A stretch of 64,000 bases of DNA from Fodinicola feengrottensis (lineage in GTDB: Bacteria > Actinomycetota > Actinomycetes > Mycobacteriales > HKI-0501), in assembly GCF_010993775.1 (NCBI RefSeq), contig NZ_WOTO01000050.1, forward strand, positions 1-64,000, written 5' to 3'. This document shows, in pieces, positions 8,339 through 17,794 of the stretch. Position numbers and translations under genes: made by a program. How positions within the stretch are numbered: the first letter of the stretch is position 1; every line of letters begins with the position of its first letter. The notes under the pieces are model-generated. The model did no database searches, was not told where the DNA came from, and saw only the letters and a list, made by a program, of their open reading frames with translations.

Positions 8339-10966
8339 CTACGGCCGTTCGCGGAGATGATCCTGGAGCTCGGCGTGCCGGAACTGGTAGATCGGCCCGA
8401 CCGTACGCAGCAGGTGCCGTCGCCGGCAGTCGTCGAGGAACCGGCCCAGCCTTAGCGGGGTGCGGTGCCGCAGCGTGAGCCAGATCTGGGTGACGGTCGT
8501 CAACCAGGCCCGGCTGAGGATCAGGCCGCTGGTGATCCCCAGCGCCAGGCCGCCGGCGAGCGCGTCCGCGAGCCGGCTGCCGGGACCACCGCCGGCCAAC
8601 CCGTAGACGGGTGTGTCGTACACGAGCCAGCCGTTGATCCCGCTGGCCACCCCGATCGCGACGCCGACGACAAGCCACAGCCGGAAGTCGTCCCGCCACG
8701 CCACGCCCGGACCGGATCGGCCGAGTCCGTACGACCCGAGGTGGGGCCGTCGGTGAACGCTCCGGTCAGCCACGCGGTCGGGGTGATGATGAGCAGACAG
8801 GCGACGACACCGGTGATCCCGTACTCGACCGCCGGTACGACGCCGCCGCCCTGGATCAGGTAGGCGAGTAGGCCGAACAGGCCGTCAGCGGCGCCGAACA
8901 GGAGGCCTAGCAGCAGCGCGGAGCCCAGCCGGCGAGCCGAGCCAAGCCCAGCGCGGATGCTGAGCGACTTCAGCATGGCGGCGCCACGCGTACGAGCGGA
9001 GATCCCGTACACGACCGCGAACGCGAACCCGAAAGTGGACAGGCTGAGGCTCCAACCGCCCAGAATGACGCCGGGCAGCAGCGACAGGGCGGCTCCGAAT
9101 ACCACCATGACGCACATCCGGACGAGAGCGCGATAAGGCGGCCCTGCGTCTTTACGTCCAGCGGTGAGAGTGAACGCGGGGGTGACCGCGAGGCTCGCCG
9201 GCATGCCGAGGATCAGCGCGAACCAGAATGCGATCTCCAGCCAGACCAGTGGCCAGGTTCGACCGCCACTGACCGCCAGGCTGGCCAGCCCGTAGCAGGA
9301 CCCGGCCACCACCATTCCGGCGACGCAACTGATCACTATCCGCAACGGACCCGGCAACCAGGTGGCGATGGTCCACCAGGCGAGGTCGCGAGAACCCAGC
9401 CGGCGAGCGATCAGGGCGAGCGTTCGGTGCGGGGTGCCCTCGGCGTACGGCGTGCGCTGCCCTGGACGCGGGGCATAGGCGGCCGGCACGGTGTAGTCGC
9501 GCAGGTGCCTGGTGATCGACGTCGCGTCCGGAAACCGATCGGTGTCCAGCAGTTCATCGACGTTGCCCAGACCCGGCACGGCCAGGCCGGGGGTGTAGAT
9601 GTCACGCAGCAGCGTGACGTCGAGCGGACTGGTCAAGGCGCCGGCGAGCGGGCTGTCCGGCTGACTGGTGAGCGTTTTGGTAAGGGCCAGCCACGGCTGG
9701 GGCACCGGATCCGTGACCGGACGCAGCAAGTACTCCGCGGTGGCCTTGGCGTCCAGTGGTCGCAGCTCGACGGCCGCGGCTCCGATCCGATGAGTGGATG
9801 CTGGCCGGCCGCGTCGGCGAGTTCCTCGGTGCGGGAGAGCAGCACGAGCCGGAAGGTGGTGGCGTCCTTGCTCAAGGCCTGCAACGCGCGAAAGCGGGCG
9901 GGCTCGGGCATCTCGTCGAGGCCGTCCAGGAACACCGATATCCGTCCCTGATCGAGCAGTTCGCGGCCGAGCCGATGGCCGCGACGGCCGCGAAGGAGCG
10001 GGATCTCGCCGAGTTTTTTCGCTCAGCCAGTCCACCACCGGCGTGGCCATCGGATCCCAATCTCCGAGGGTGAACAGAACCGGGACCGGTACCTTCGTAC
10101 GCTCGTGATCCATCAGCCGGCCGCGGTGGCCAAGCGCGTCCAGCAGCAGATGCACCGCCGCCGAGCTCTTTCCGGCCCGGACCACCGGCGATGATCAGCC
10201 GGCCGGACGCAAGGCCACCGTAGACGTTCAGCAGGCCGTCCCGGCCGCCTTCGCGCAGCCGATGGGCAGTCACCCGAGTGAAACCCGGCAGGGGATCAAA
10301 CGACGAGCCGTCGTCCCGAAACTGGGTGGCCTGGGAAACTGCGCCGGCCACCGGCTCAGTGCTGCGCCGCCACCGTACGGGCAATGGCGCGGGCAGCAGC
10401 AGGCCGCGGTCGTGGGCGGCCGTCAGCCACTGCTTTCGCATCGCGTCAGCAAGCAGGTTGGCTATGGCATCCAGCCCAGTCCGATCCAGCCCAGTCCGAT
10501 CCAGCCCAGTCCGATCCAGCCCAGTCCGATTCAGCCCGGTCCCGTCCAGCCCAGTCGCATCCAGCTCAGCTGTGCCGGGTCCGCCCGGCTCTCGGGTTTT
10601 GGCTGGTCGCTTGTATTTGTCCAAGCGGGCGGACCGGAAGAGCTTCTCGACATGCTCAGCCTCGTCCGTACCCCCACCGAGTGCGCGAGCCAGCGCTGCG
10701 GCCTGTTTTTCGTCTACCGGTTGCCTCTTGCCAGTCAGAATGTCGTTGACAGCGGTGGTGCCAAGGCCAAGTGCCATCGGCGACTGGTTCCCGCGGGCGG
10801 TGATCTCGGTCAGCGATCGCAGCTGGTTTTCGCGGTGAATCTGGTCGTAAAACTCCAACAACCTGCGGTACGGCCCCGACTCGGGCCAGTTGTCTCGGGT
10901 AATCGGCCGGCCCCTGCCCCCACACGTCCCCCAGTCTCTCTGCCGCTGCGTCAGGAAGATCACCAA
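8339..10966 (-). CDS. NACHT (STAND) NTPase with HTH and membrane domains (frameshifted)
   Basis: The gene begins near 10966, with an uncertain start and no clear ribosome site. An XRE-like HTH comes first (SLTEITARGN, then TTAVNDILTGKRQP). Then come pentapeptide GLDRT repeats and a NACHT domain. Walker A reads RLIIAGGPG followed, after an indel near 10175, by GKSSAAVHLLL. Walker B is VFLDGLDEMPE and a sensor is LVLLSRTEEL. The C-terminal third has about eight hydrophobic helices (for example WPLVWLEIAFWFALILG). Indels occur near 10175, 10000, 9785 and 8700. Related HTH-NACHT proteins with C-terminal membrane domains are common in actinobacteria, and NACHT proteins include antiphage factors. 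It is the first gene of the minus-strand cluster, 168 bases before the VirD4-like gene. Confidence 0.8.
10471..10575 (-). repeat. 15-bp tandem repeat, seven units, encoding GLDRT
   Basis: Seven 15-bp units follow each other. The first four are identical (CCAGCCCAGTCCGAT) and the last three carry one to four changes. Read on the minus strand in the NACHT gene they encode the pentapeptide Gly-Leu-Asp-Arg-Thr or close variants, linking the HTH to the NACHT domain. Exact identity of four units suggests recent slippage-driven expansion. Confidence 0.9.
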
Positions 10967-10976
10967 CCTACCGACA

Positions 10977-11058
10977 GGGCCTGACGCGTACGCAACGGTT
11001 CGGCTGTGGGAAGTGGCCTCCAGGCAGACGACCAGGACCTTGACCGGTCACACGTCAA
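10977..11058 (+). pseudogene. Single WD40 repeat remnant
   Basis: A plus-strand frame encodes DAYATVRLWEVASRQTTRTL followed by TGHTSS, a canonical WD40 blade (xxVRLWDxxxxxxxxxLxGHxxx). No further blades were found on either side, and the flanking sequence is not coding in this style. It is probably the last visible piece of a WD40-repeat protein, a domain often combined with STAND NTPases. It lies head to head with the NACHT gene. Confidence 0.55.
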
Positions 11059-11119
11059 GCCTGGATCCACCGAAGTACGTGCTACGGCGTGAAACTGTCG
11101 TAGTTACTTGATGAAGTAG

Positions 11120-11144
11120 CCCCCACCCAGTGATCGGGTGGGGG
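11120..11144. terminator. Hairpin, 9-bp GC-rich stem
   Basis: CCCCCACCC, a 7-base loop, then GGGTGGGGG form a perfect 9-bp stem. It lies downstream of the WD40 remnant. There is no strong U run, so terminator function is plausible but not certain. Confidence 0.5.
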
Positions 11145-11306
11145 GTGGGTTTGAGGCCGCGCGCGCGAGAATTTTTGGGATTTCTGAGGTTCCTGGGACG
11201 ATCGGTGCTGAAGTGACTCGCCTGGCCAGGGTCACCTTCCCCGTCCCAACATACGGGACGACAGCGCTTCAAGTGTCACATCAGCCCCGCCAGTGACAGG
11301 CCCGGC

Positions 11307-11337
11307 GTCGAATGCGGGACTTTAACCCGCACTCGAC
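11307..11337. repeat. 12-bp imperfect inverted repeat
   Basis: GTCGAATGCGGG and CCCGCACTCGAC are inverted copies matching at 11 of 12 positions around a 7-base centre. A further ACTCGACG string lies about 30 bases to the right (11361-11368). It sits in noncoding DNA between the WD40 remnant and the gene ending at 11503. It could be a REP-like element or a transcription-stop hairpin. Confidence 0.5.
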
Positions 11338-11502
11338 GTCCAGAGCGGAACAAAGTCCCACACTCGACGAAAATTCCGGCCCCTACCCACGAAAACCCGA
11401 CCACCCCAACCGGATAAACAGGGCACCGAACCAGCCAACCACTCACGCACCGAACGGACCCGCCGCGATCCCGTACAAAAGCAAACACCACTCACCAAAC
11501 GA

Positions 11503-11881
11503 TCAGAGCCGCGAGGTTCCCCCAGTTGACCGCGACCTCGGGTCGGCCAGGCCTGCGAGGCGGTACGTACGCGCTGGATCCCAGGTGGTGGTGCGTAACC
11601 GCCGGCAGAGCGCGGCGAACCCCGCGGGACGCGCGGTGACCACCCAGGCGTCGGGGCCGCCGGCGACGAATCTCGCTCGGCCGGTCGCAGCCAGGACGCC
11701 GCTTCCTCAGGCCAGTCGACGACCGCGAGGATCTCGCCGCCGACCGCGAGCCACCCGTCGACGAACGCGGTCGCGGCGGCCACCGCTTTCTTTCGTCGCG
11801 GCCGTGGCCGATCGTCACCAGACTCGTACGCGCGGACAGCAGGAGCCCTGGCAGCCTGGCCACCTCAACGTCGGTGTGCAT
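11503..11881 (-). CDS. Conserved hypothetical protein (two frameshifts)
   Basis: ATG 11881 has AGGA seven bases upstream. The product starts MHTDVEVARLPGLLLSARTS. It switches frame near 11780 to continue AAATAFVDGWLAVGGEILAV then VDWPEEAASWLRPAER. It switches again near 11685 to FVAGGPDAWVVTARPAGF and ends LAGLADPRSRS before the stop at 11503. The VVDWPEEAASW block resembles a small actinobacterial hypothetical family that I cannot name. About 125 residues, no signal peptide or membrane segment. Downstream are the 11.3-kb hairpins. Confidence 0.6.
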
Positions 11882-12055
11882 GGTCCTGATATTGGCGGAG
11901 GTCGCGGTGAAACGCTGGCGGTGATCGGACCTCTAGTACGGCGTGTGACCTGCGGCTTTCCCAGTGGAAGCCCACAAAGTCTCGTCGGCCGGCACGGACA
12001 CGTACTGGCACGGCACGATGTACTACTGAAACCGAACATAACTAAAGTCCATAAC

Positions 12056-12946
12056 GTGAGAATGCATGAGGGCCAGGTCGATCTGACCGTTGACGCCGTT
12101 GCCCAACTGGTGGGGGAGCGGCTTGTGCGGTGGCGCGGGTACGACGTGAGTCCGGTCGCGTCGGACGGCACTGTCAACGCATTGTTCCGGCTGGGATCCG
12201 AGGTCGTGCTGCGGTTTCCGTTGCTGCCCTCCAGCGACGAGCCGACCCGGACGGCACTGGCACAAGAGCAGGACAGTGCCCGGCGGATAGCGCGGGTCAG
12301 CCCGGTCCAGGTGCCGGAGCCGCTCGCGTTGCAAGCCCCGCATGAGCTCTATCCGGGCTGGTGGACGGCGTACAGATGGATCCAGGGCGAGCCGGCAAAC
12401 CCGGACAGGATGAGCGACGAGATCCAGTTGGCCCGCGACCTGGCCGCGTTCGTACGCGCATTGGGGGAGCTCGACACCGAGGGTCGCGGGTGGGACGGCC
12501 GTTCCCGTGGCGGACCGCTCGCCGGCAGCGCCGACCAGTTGCGGGCCGTGCTCGCGGACAGCGTCGACCTCGTTGATGTGCGGGCGATCGCGCGGGTTTG
12601 GCGGCGGTGCCTGGAAGCGGCACCGTACGCCGGCCCGGGCGGCTGGCTGCACGCCGATCTGATGCCCGGCAACCTGTTGCTGAGGGACGGCCGACTGGCC
12701 GCTGTCATCGACCCGGGTGCGGTCTGCGTCGGCGATCCGGCAGTGGACCTGATGCCTGCGTGGAACCTGTTCACAGCCGACGGCCGCGGGGCGTACCGGG
12801 ATGCGCTGGAGGTGGACGAGGCGGCGTGGGAGCGTGGCCGCGGGTGGGCGATCGTGCAGGCGACCAGCGCCCTGCCCTACTACCTGGACACCAATCCCGC
12901 GATGGCGGACAACGCCCGCCGGACGCTCGCCGCCGTACTGGAGTGA
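12056..12946 (+). CDS. Aminoglycoside phosphotransferase family protein
   Basis: The protein starts at GTG 12056 (or ATG 12062); the open frame extends far upstream but that part has no coding character. The kinase-like C lobe has WLHADLMPGNLLL (catalytic HxDxxxxN) and AVIDPGAVCVGDPAVDL, where DPG stands for the DFG metal-binding motif. A typical C-terminal run follows (AWNLFTADGRGAYRDAL). Its 297 residues are normal for the APH family. These enzymes phosphorylate aminoglycosides, macrolides or small metabolites. The substrate cannot be told from sequence. It stands alone and intact. Confidence 0.85.
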   Translation: MRMHEGQVDLTVDAVAQLVGERLVRWRGYDVSPVASDGTVNALFRLGSEVVLRFPLLPSSDEPTRTALAQEQDSARRIARVSPVQVPEPLALQAPHELYPGWWTAYRWIQGEPANPDRMSDEIQLARDLAAFVRALGELDTEGRGWDGRSRGGPLAGSADQLRAVLADSVDLVDVRAIARVWRRCLEAAPYAGPGGWLHADLMPGNLLLRDGRLAAVIDPGAVCVGDPAVDLMPAWNLFTADGRGAYRDALEVDEAAWERGRGWAIVQATSALPYYLDTNPAMADNARRTLAAVLE

Positions 12947-13267
12947 ACCATGGCCGCATGAGGTCACATGGCGAGCGAGTGTAATGGTATGGCTCGGTTT
13001 TTGTCCGTTTTGTGCGTTGTTTCGTTACATTCGCGGAGTCGGTCCTTTTTGCTTGCCCAGACTCGTCGACCCCTCTCTGGATATTCTCTTGGCGGATAAT
13101 TCGCATATTTATCCCAATTAGCCGCAAGTCACCCCAGTAACTCCACGGCTTTTCTAGTGATTCTTCCGAATCCGTGGGTAATGGAGTTATGGTGCTGGCG
13201 GCCGCTGTCTCGGGTGAGTGTTTGGGAGTTGTCCGGCAACGGGGGAGATCGGTCTCAGGTGGGTGAG
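12947..13267. other. Intergenic region, no gene seen
   Basis: About 320 bases that are more AT-rich than the surroundings, especially 13000-13180. I see no coding frame. It probably holds the promoter of the HTH gene that follows, but no clear -35/-10 pair could be fixed. Confidence 0.5.
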
Positions 13268-14222
13268 ATGGTCGATCAGTCGGCTTATGAGCCGTACGGC
13301 GAAAAAGTGGTGGTCGAGGGCACCGCCGAGCCGTTCGCGGTCGCGCTTCGCGCGGCGATCGAGGCGAGCGGGTTGAGTTTGGACCGGATTCAGTATCGGC
13401 TGCGCCGCCGAGGTATTCCGATCAGCGTCACGGCACTGAGCTACTGGCAGCTGGGCCGGCGCCGGCCCGAGCGGGCCGGGTCGTTGGTCGCGGTGCGGTG
13501 TCTGGAGGGCGTGCTGGGTGTGGCGGACGGGGCGCTGACGGGTCTGCTCGCGCCGCCGCGCCCGCGTGGTCGGGTCAGTCGGAGCCAGAAACGGGTGTCG
13601 CTGGATACCTTGTGGAGTGCGGACAGAGCCAGTGTTTCCTCGTTGCTGGAGAAGTTCAACGCTGGTATGGATATATCGGTCTGGTGCCGATCAGTCACCA
13701 TGATCTGATCACCGTGGCGGCGGATCGCGGCGTACGCAGCATGGCGGTTCGTCAGGTCCTGCGAGCTGAGCGCGATGGGGTGGACCGCTCGGTGATGGTG
13801 ATCGACGTGGAGGCGGCGACAACGCCGTTGCCGGAGACCGTTCCGATCCGTGCCTGCCGATTCGGTCGGATGGCCCGCGACGAGCAGGCCGGGTTCTTGA
13901 TCGGTGAGCTGTTGTTCGATCGCCCGCTGAAAAAACGGGAGACCGTGGTGATCGAGTACGTGCTGCGGTTTCCCGGGGGCCGCCGTATCCTCAGGACAAC
14001 GACACTCAGTGCCGAAAGTTCAAAGAGCTGATACGTGAATACCTGATCGAGGTGCGGTTCGATCCGCGGATGCTGCCCACCGGGATCGAGCAGTTTTCCT
14101 TACAAACGGGAGAAAAAATAGCCACCAGTCGCGGCTTGGTGATCGAACCGACTGGCGACGCGCATGCGGTGGCGCTGGACTTCGGCCCTGGCACTTTCGG
14201 CATGAGCTGGGAATGGGACTGA
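13268..14222 (+). CDS. HTH-domain protein of unknown function (two frameshifts)
   Basis: ATG 13268 follows GGTGGG at a good distance and opens MVDQSAYEPYGEK. Residues about 20-70 look like a divergent helix-turn-helix (SLDRIQYRLRRRGIPIS, then SYWQLGRRRPE). An indel near 13660 moves the frame to one reading HDLITVAADRGVRSM, then VMVIDVEA. A second near 13995 leads to CRKFKELIREYLIEVRF and ends GTFGMSWEWD at 14222. The C-terminal half looks like a beta-rich domain repeated in other actinobacterial HTH proteins. I cannot name it. About 318 residues. A strong terminator follows. Confidence 0.7.
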
Positions 14223-14239
14223 ACCGTACAGTGAAATGA

Positions 14240-14272
14240 CCCGTACCAGCCCGTTTTCCGGGCTGGTACGGG
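14240..14272. terminator. Bidirectional terminator, perfect 14-bp stem
   Basis: CCCGTACCAGCCCG, loop TTTTC, then CGGGCTGGTACGGG form a perfect 14-bp stem. It sits 18 bases after the plus-strand HTH gene and 30 bases after the end of the convergent minus-strand protease gene, so it can serve both. Confidence 0.8.
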
Positions 14273-14302
14273 CAATTCAGGTGAGGCTGGACAGATCGAT
14301 GG

Positions 14303-15850
14303 CTAACAGGTCGGGTCGGCGGACTGGGCCGGTACGCTCACCGCGTTCCAGGCCGCTTTCACCGAGTTGTAGGTGGCGCAGTTGCCGGGGGTCAGGTTCT
14401 TCGCCGCGGTCAGCGTCCAGGTGCGGTATTTCAGGTAGGAGCTGCCGGTGGTCTTGATCAGCATGGCGTTGTAGAAGACCTTCGCCGCGTTCTGGATGCC
14501 GATTCCGGTGACGCTGGAGTTGTTGCACGTGGGGCTGGTCGGCTGGCCATTGGTGGGGTTGTTGCCCTCTGCGAGCAGGTAGAACCAGTGGTTGCCGGGG
14601 CCGGCCGCCGCGTGCACCTCGGTGTTGGGGATGGAGCTGCTGTAGCAGTTCGGGTCACCCAGCGCGGAGGGGTTGTACATGTTGCGGATCGGGCCGCTGC
14701 CGACCAGGTTGATCCGCTCGCCGACCAGGAAGTCGGGCGCGTCGAAGCTGCTGGACTCGTTGGCGAACCACTCGGTGGAGGCGCCGAACACGTCCGCGAC
14801 GAACTCCTGCGTACCGCGGCCGGAAATGCCACCGGGGGTGTGGTCGTCGACGCCGTGACCGTGTTCGTGGCCGACCACGTCGAGCGAGCTGATCCACTGG
14901 TTGGCGGTGTTGTGGCCGACCTGGACCTCGGATCCGTCATAGTAGGCGTTCTCGTCGTTCAGGCCGATGCGTACCGGCCAGCCGCCGCCACTGCCGTTGA
15001 AGCTGTTGCGGCCGAGCCACTGCGACAACATCTTGTTTTCGGTCTGGATCACGAAAGTGGCGTCCACGCAGCCGGTCTCTTTGCTGGTGGCGTTGCCGTT
15101 ACCCCAGCTGTCGTCCGGGCCGCTGAACGTGGTGTTGTTGGCCGCGTCCTGGCAGGTCTCGGTGGGGTGGTTCGGGTCGGGTCCGTCATCTTGTAAGTGC
15201 TGCCGGAATGGGTGGTGTCGATGTGCAGCGGATTGGGCCCGTTCCAGGCGCCTTGACCGTCGCCGTGCAGCACGTGCTGTTGAGTGCTGAGCACCCGACC
15301 GGTCAACGCGTCGACGTACACGCTCAGCTTGCTCGGCCCGTCGGAGTCCTGGCCAGTGGTGTCGGCCGTCCACGCGAGCCGCGGGGAGCCGAGTGCGTAC
15401 GTGATCAGAGTCGGCGTGGTCACGCTCGCAACGGTGCCGCTCTTCGCGGCCTCGTCCCGTGCGATGGCGCGGGCCCGCTCTGCGGACACCGCAGGCGTGA
15501 CGCTTGGCAGGTTGATGGTCTGGTCCTGCGCCGTGGTGGTGGCCAGGACGTGACCAACCGCGTCAGTCGCTACGACGAAATCACCGCCGTAGACGGGCAT
15601 GCCTTTGTACGTACGGTCATAGGGCACGTACTTGAGGTTCCCGGAGGAGATCACCGGGTGCGCGACGAACTGGTCGTCGGCGCTGGCATGCATGCAGGGC
15701 GGGGTTGTGGGCGGCGACCACGGCGGCCGCGGCGTTGGCCGCCAGCCCGTCCGGGGTCGCCGCGGCTGCCGAGGTGGCCGGTGCGGTGCTGACGGCGCTC
15801 ACCGCCAGGAAGCACGCCGCCGTGATGACGACGGCACGTTTTGCCTTCAT
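14303..15850 (-). CDS. Secreted M4 family (thermolysin-like) zinc metalloprotease
   Basis: ATG 15850 has AGGAG eight bases upstream and encodes a signal peptide (AVVITAACFLAVSAVSTA). The FTP/PepSY-like propeptide follows an indel near 15690 (YDRTYKGMPVYGGDFVV). A second indel lies near 15180. The catalytic domain carries VVGHEHGHGVDDH, giving the HExxH zinc ligands and general base, and EFVADVFGAS with the third ligand Glu. Later NHWFYLLAEG contains the conserved region near the substrate-binding His. The mature C-terminus ends ADPTC without an added binding domain. About 515 residues in total, normal for M4. It acts outside the cell. Confidence 0.9.
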
Positions 15851-16193
15851 GGTTCATCTCCTCTGGGGAAGGTGGACACATTTACCAGCCCCTGAAGGAA
15901 AGCCGTCACCAGGTGAAGGCGCCGGTAGGCGCGACAACGCGGCGGCGGCAAGGCTGGGATGTGCGAGGGGATGTACGGGGGTGGTGCTGGGCCCGAGCGT
16001 CTCTCAGCTTCGGCGCAGAACCCCCGCCAGACAAGGCAATCGACGTATAAACGTATAAACAGATGGCTACTTGGGTCATCTTTGGTGAATGTGAATAACC
16101 TACCGATGAGCCGCGCTTGGACGGCGGAACCTCCCGGTGCTGCCGGTACCAACGTGACTATCTCGGCTGGGGAGTTTTCGCCATCATGAAACG
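15851..16193. other. Intergenic region, no gene seen
   Basis: About 340 bases upstream of the protease gene and downstream of the TetR gene. No convincing frame or RNA was seen. It should contain the protease promoter on the minus strand. Confidence 0.5.
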
Positions 16194-16595
16194 CTAGTGG
16201 CGCTCAGGGCGTGGTGGCGCGGGTGATGCGACCGCGGACGGCACGGCGACCGGTTCGGCGAGTTTCGGGTCGCCCTGGGCGCCGGCGAGCAGCTGGGCGA
16301 GCACCGAGACGTTCCCGAGCGCGCGTTCCTCGGTGAACATCACCCGGCCGATGTCCAGAAGTTCCCGCATTGAACCGGCGGACGCGAACCGGTCGGAGTA
16401 GTCGTCCACCCTCGCCTTCGCGGCCACCAGGCTGGCGGCGGCCAGCAGCTCGTCGACGCTGCCGTAGTGATAGAAGACGAGCGCCTGGTTGACACCGGCG
16501 GCGGCCGCGATCGTACGCGCGGACATGCCGGCGATCCCGTGTTCGCGCAAAGCGGCCATCGCGCCGTCGAGCAGCCGCTGCTTGGTGTCACTCAT
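16194..16595 (-). CDS. TetR family regulator, short C-terminus
   Basis: ATG 16595 overlaps the stop of the upstream membrane-protein gene (ATGA). Residues 1-50 are a TetR HTH (LLDGAMAALREHGIAGMSA, then AAAAGVNQALVFYHYGS). Only 133 residues are present, against about 190 for the family, and the end (VASPAPPRPERH) looks out of frame, so an indel near 16240 probably removed the true C-terminus. As last gene of a six-gene overlapping operon with a palindromic operator at its head, it probably autoregulates the operon. Confidence 0.8.
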   Translation of the reverse strand: MSDTKQRLLDGAMAALREHGIAGMSARTIAAAAGVNQALVFYHYGSVDELLAAASLVAAKARVDDYSDRFASAGSMRELLDIGRVMFTEERALGNVSVLAQLLAGAQGDPKLAEPVAVPSAVASPAPPRPERH

Positions 16596-17012
16596 GCCGA
16601 CCAGACTCCCAAGGAACACGCCAACGCCAGCGCGAAGACTCCGCCCACCCACGTCCAAAGCACGCTGAATCCTACGAAAACCCGCGACGTACAGCCGCCG
16701 GGCGCGCCACACCCGCGGCGGGAAAAACCCGAACTGTGCCAGCCACCGCAGCCCCCAGAACACCGTCTCGGCGGCGAGTACGGCCGTCGGCAACCGACCT
16801 GGCGCGAGCAGCTCGTTGGCCAGCAGCAACGGTCCGAGTCCACATAGGACACACACGACACCGATGAAAAACGTGTGGCAGTGCATGATCTGTCGGGTCA
16901 GGGGGCGGATCGCGGCGAAGTCGGTGGACCAGCCGAGCAGCCGCGGCAGCACCAGGTGAGCCAACCCGAGCGCGACCAGCGCGACACCGACCAGCCGGAG
17001 TTGGGTAGTCAC
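16592..17012 (-). CDS. Four-helix membrane protein (one frameshift)
   Basis: ATG 17012 opens MTTQLRLVGVALVALGLAHL. Four hydrophobic segments are visible, including HTFFIGVVCVLCGLGPLLLA. Near 16670 the frame must shift to read SVLWTWVGGVFALALACS and end LGVWSA at a stop overlapping the TetR start. About 140 residues. It resembles small DoxX-like or DUF-type membrane proteins, but I cannot assign the family. It follows the methyltransferase by 43 bases. Confidence 0.65.
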
Positions 17013-17055
17013 CGAACTCCGAGCAGGATGTCGACCAGTCGAGGCCGAAAAATCA

Positions 17056-17794
17056 TCATCTTACATATCCCATCACGCGAACCAGGGGTGTCTTGGCGCC
17101 TTCGGCCACCAACGTGAGACGGGCGCCGGCGGCCAGCCGCAGCCATTCCGCTCTCGGGTAGAAATGCCAGGCTCCCGGCCCCGTACGCGAGAATATTGGC
17201 CGCGTCCCGACAATGTTCGACGAGCACCAGGCGGCCTCCGGGTCGCAGGGTCCGGGAGATCTCGCCGTAAAGTGCGCGGCGGTCGCTCGGATTTCGCAGT
17301 TCATGTGCCGCGAAGGCAACAAAAACAGCGTCGAAACAGCCGTCTTGCGCGGGTAGCTGATCCGGTGTGGCGCGCATCATCGCGTCCGGAGGTGTGACGA
17401 GGTTGCGAGCGCGACGGATCGAGCCGTCTCGACCGGTGCTGTCGTACAGGTCAAAGAGCGTCGCCTCGGAGCCCGGCAGCAGTTCCGCGAGCCGTCCGCT
17501 GATCTCGTCGAGGCCGGTGTTCAGCACCGCATAACGACTCGGCTTGTTCGGTAAGACAACAAAAACCCAGCTCCAGTCGTAGAGCCGCGACACGTCGTAG
17601 ACCAGCCAGCACAACAGGATGCCGACGGTCACCCAGGCTGCGCCGATCAGCGCCGCCCCCTGCACAAAAAGCCGCCAGGGCTGCGGGAACGGGAGCATCA
17701 GCGCGAGCCCGACGAGAACTCCAGACAGGAGGAATTTCGGCCAGTTGAAGCGAAGAATCTGCCGCACGCCATTCATCGGATCGAACCATCCCAT
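17056..17794 (-). CDS. SAM-dependent methyltransferase with N-terminal membrane helices
   Basis: From ATG 17794 (or MNGVRQIL at 17776) two hydrophobic helices come first (FLLSGVLVGLALMLPF, then AALIGAAWVTVGILLCWLV). A class I methyltransferase-like domain follows, with CFDAVFVAFAAHEL and LRPGGRLVLVEHCRD as post-I and motif III-like blocks. The glycine loop is weak. An indel near 17165 moves to the frame reading AWHFYPRAEWLRLAAGA and ending RVMGYVR. The start overlaps the end of the DUF2071 gene. Partner of the DUF3419 protein in the operon. Membrane attachment suggests a lipid substrate, which is inference. Confidence 0.75.

Noticed and set aside
10471..10575. Repeats as an origin (iteron) or CRISPR
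   Set aside because: The 15-bp units stay in frame and encode GLDRT pentapeptides inside the NACHT gene.
11312..12055. N-terminal extension of the phosphotransferase gene
   Set aside because: The open frame continues upstream, but its composition is shadow-like and it overlaps the minus-strand gene 11503-11881; the kinase domain starts right after 12056.
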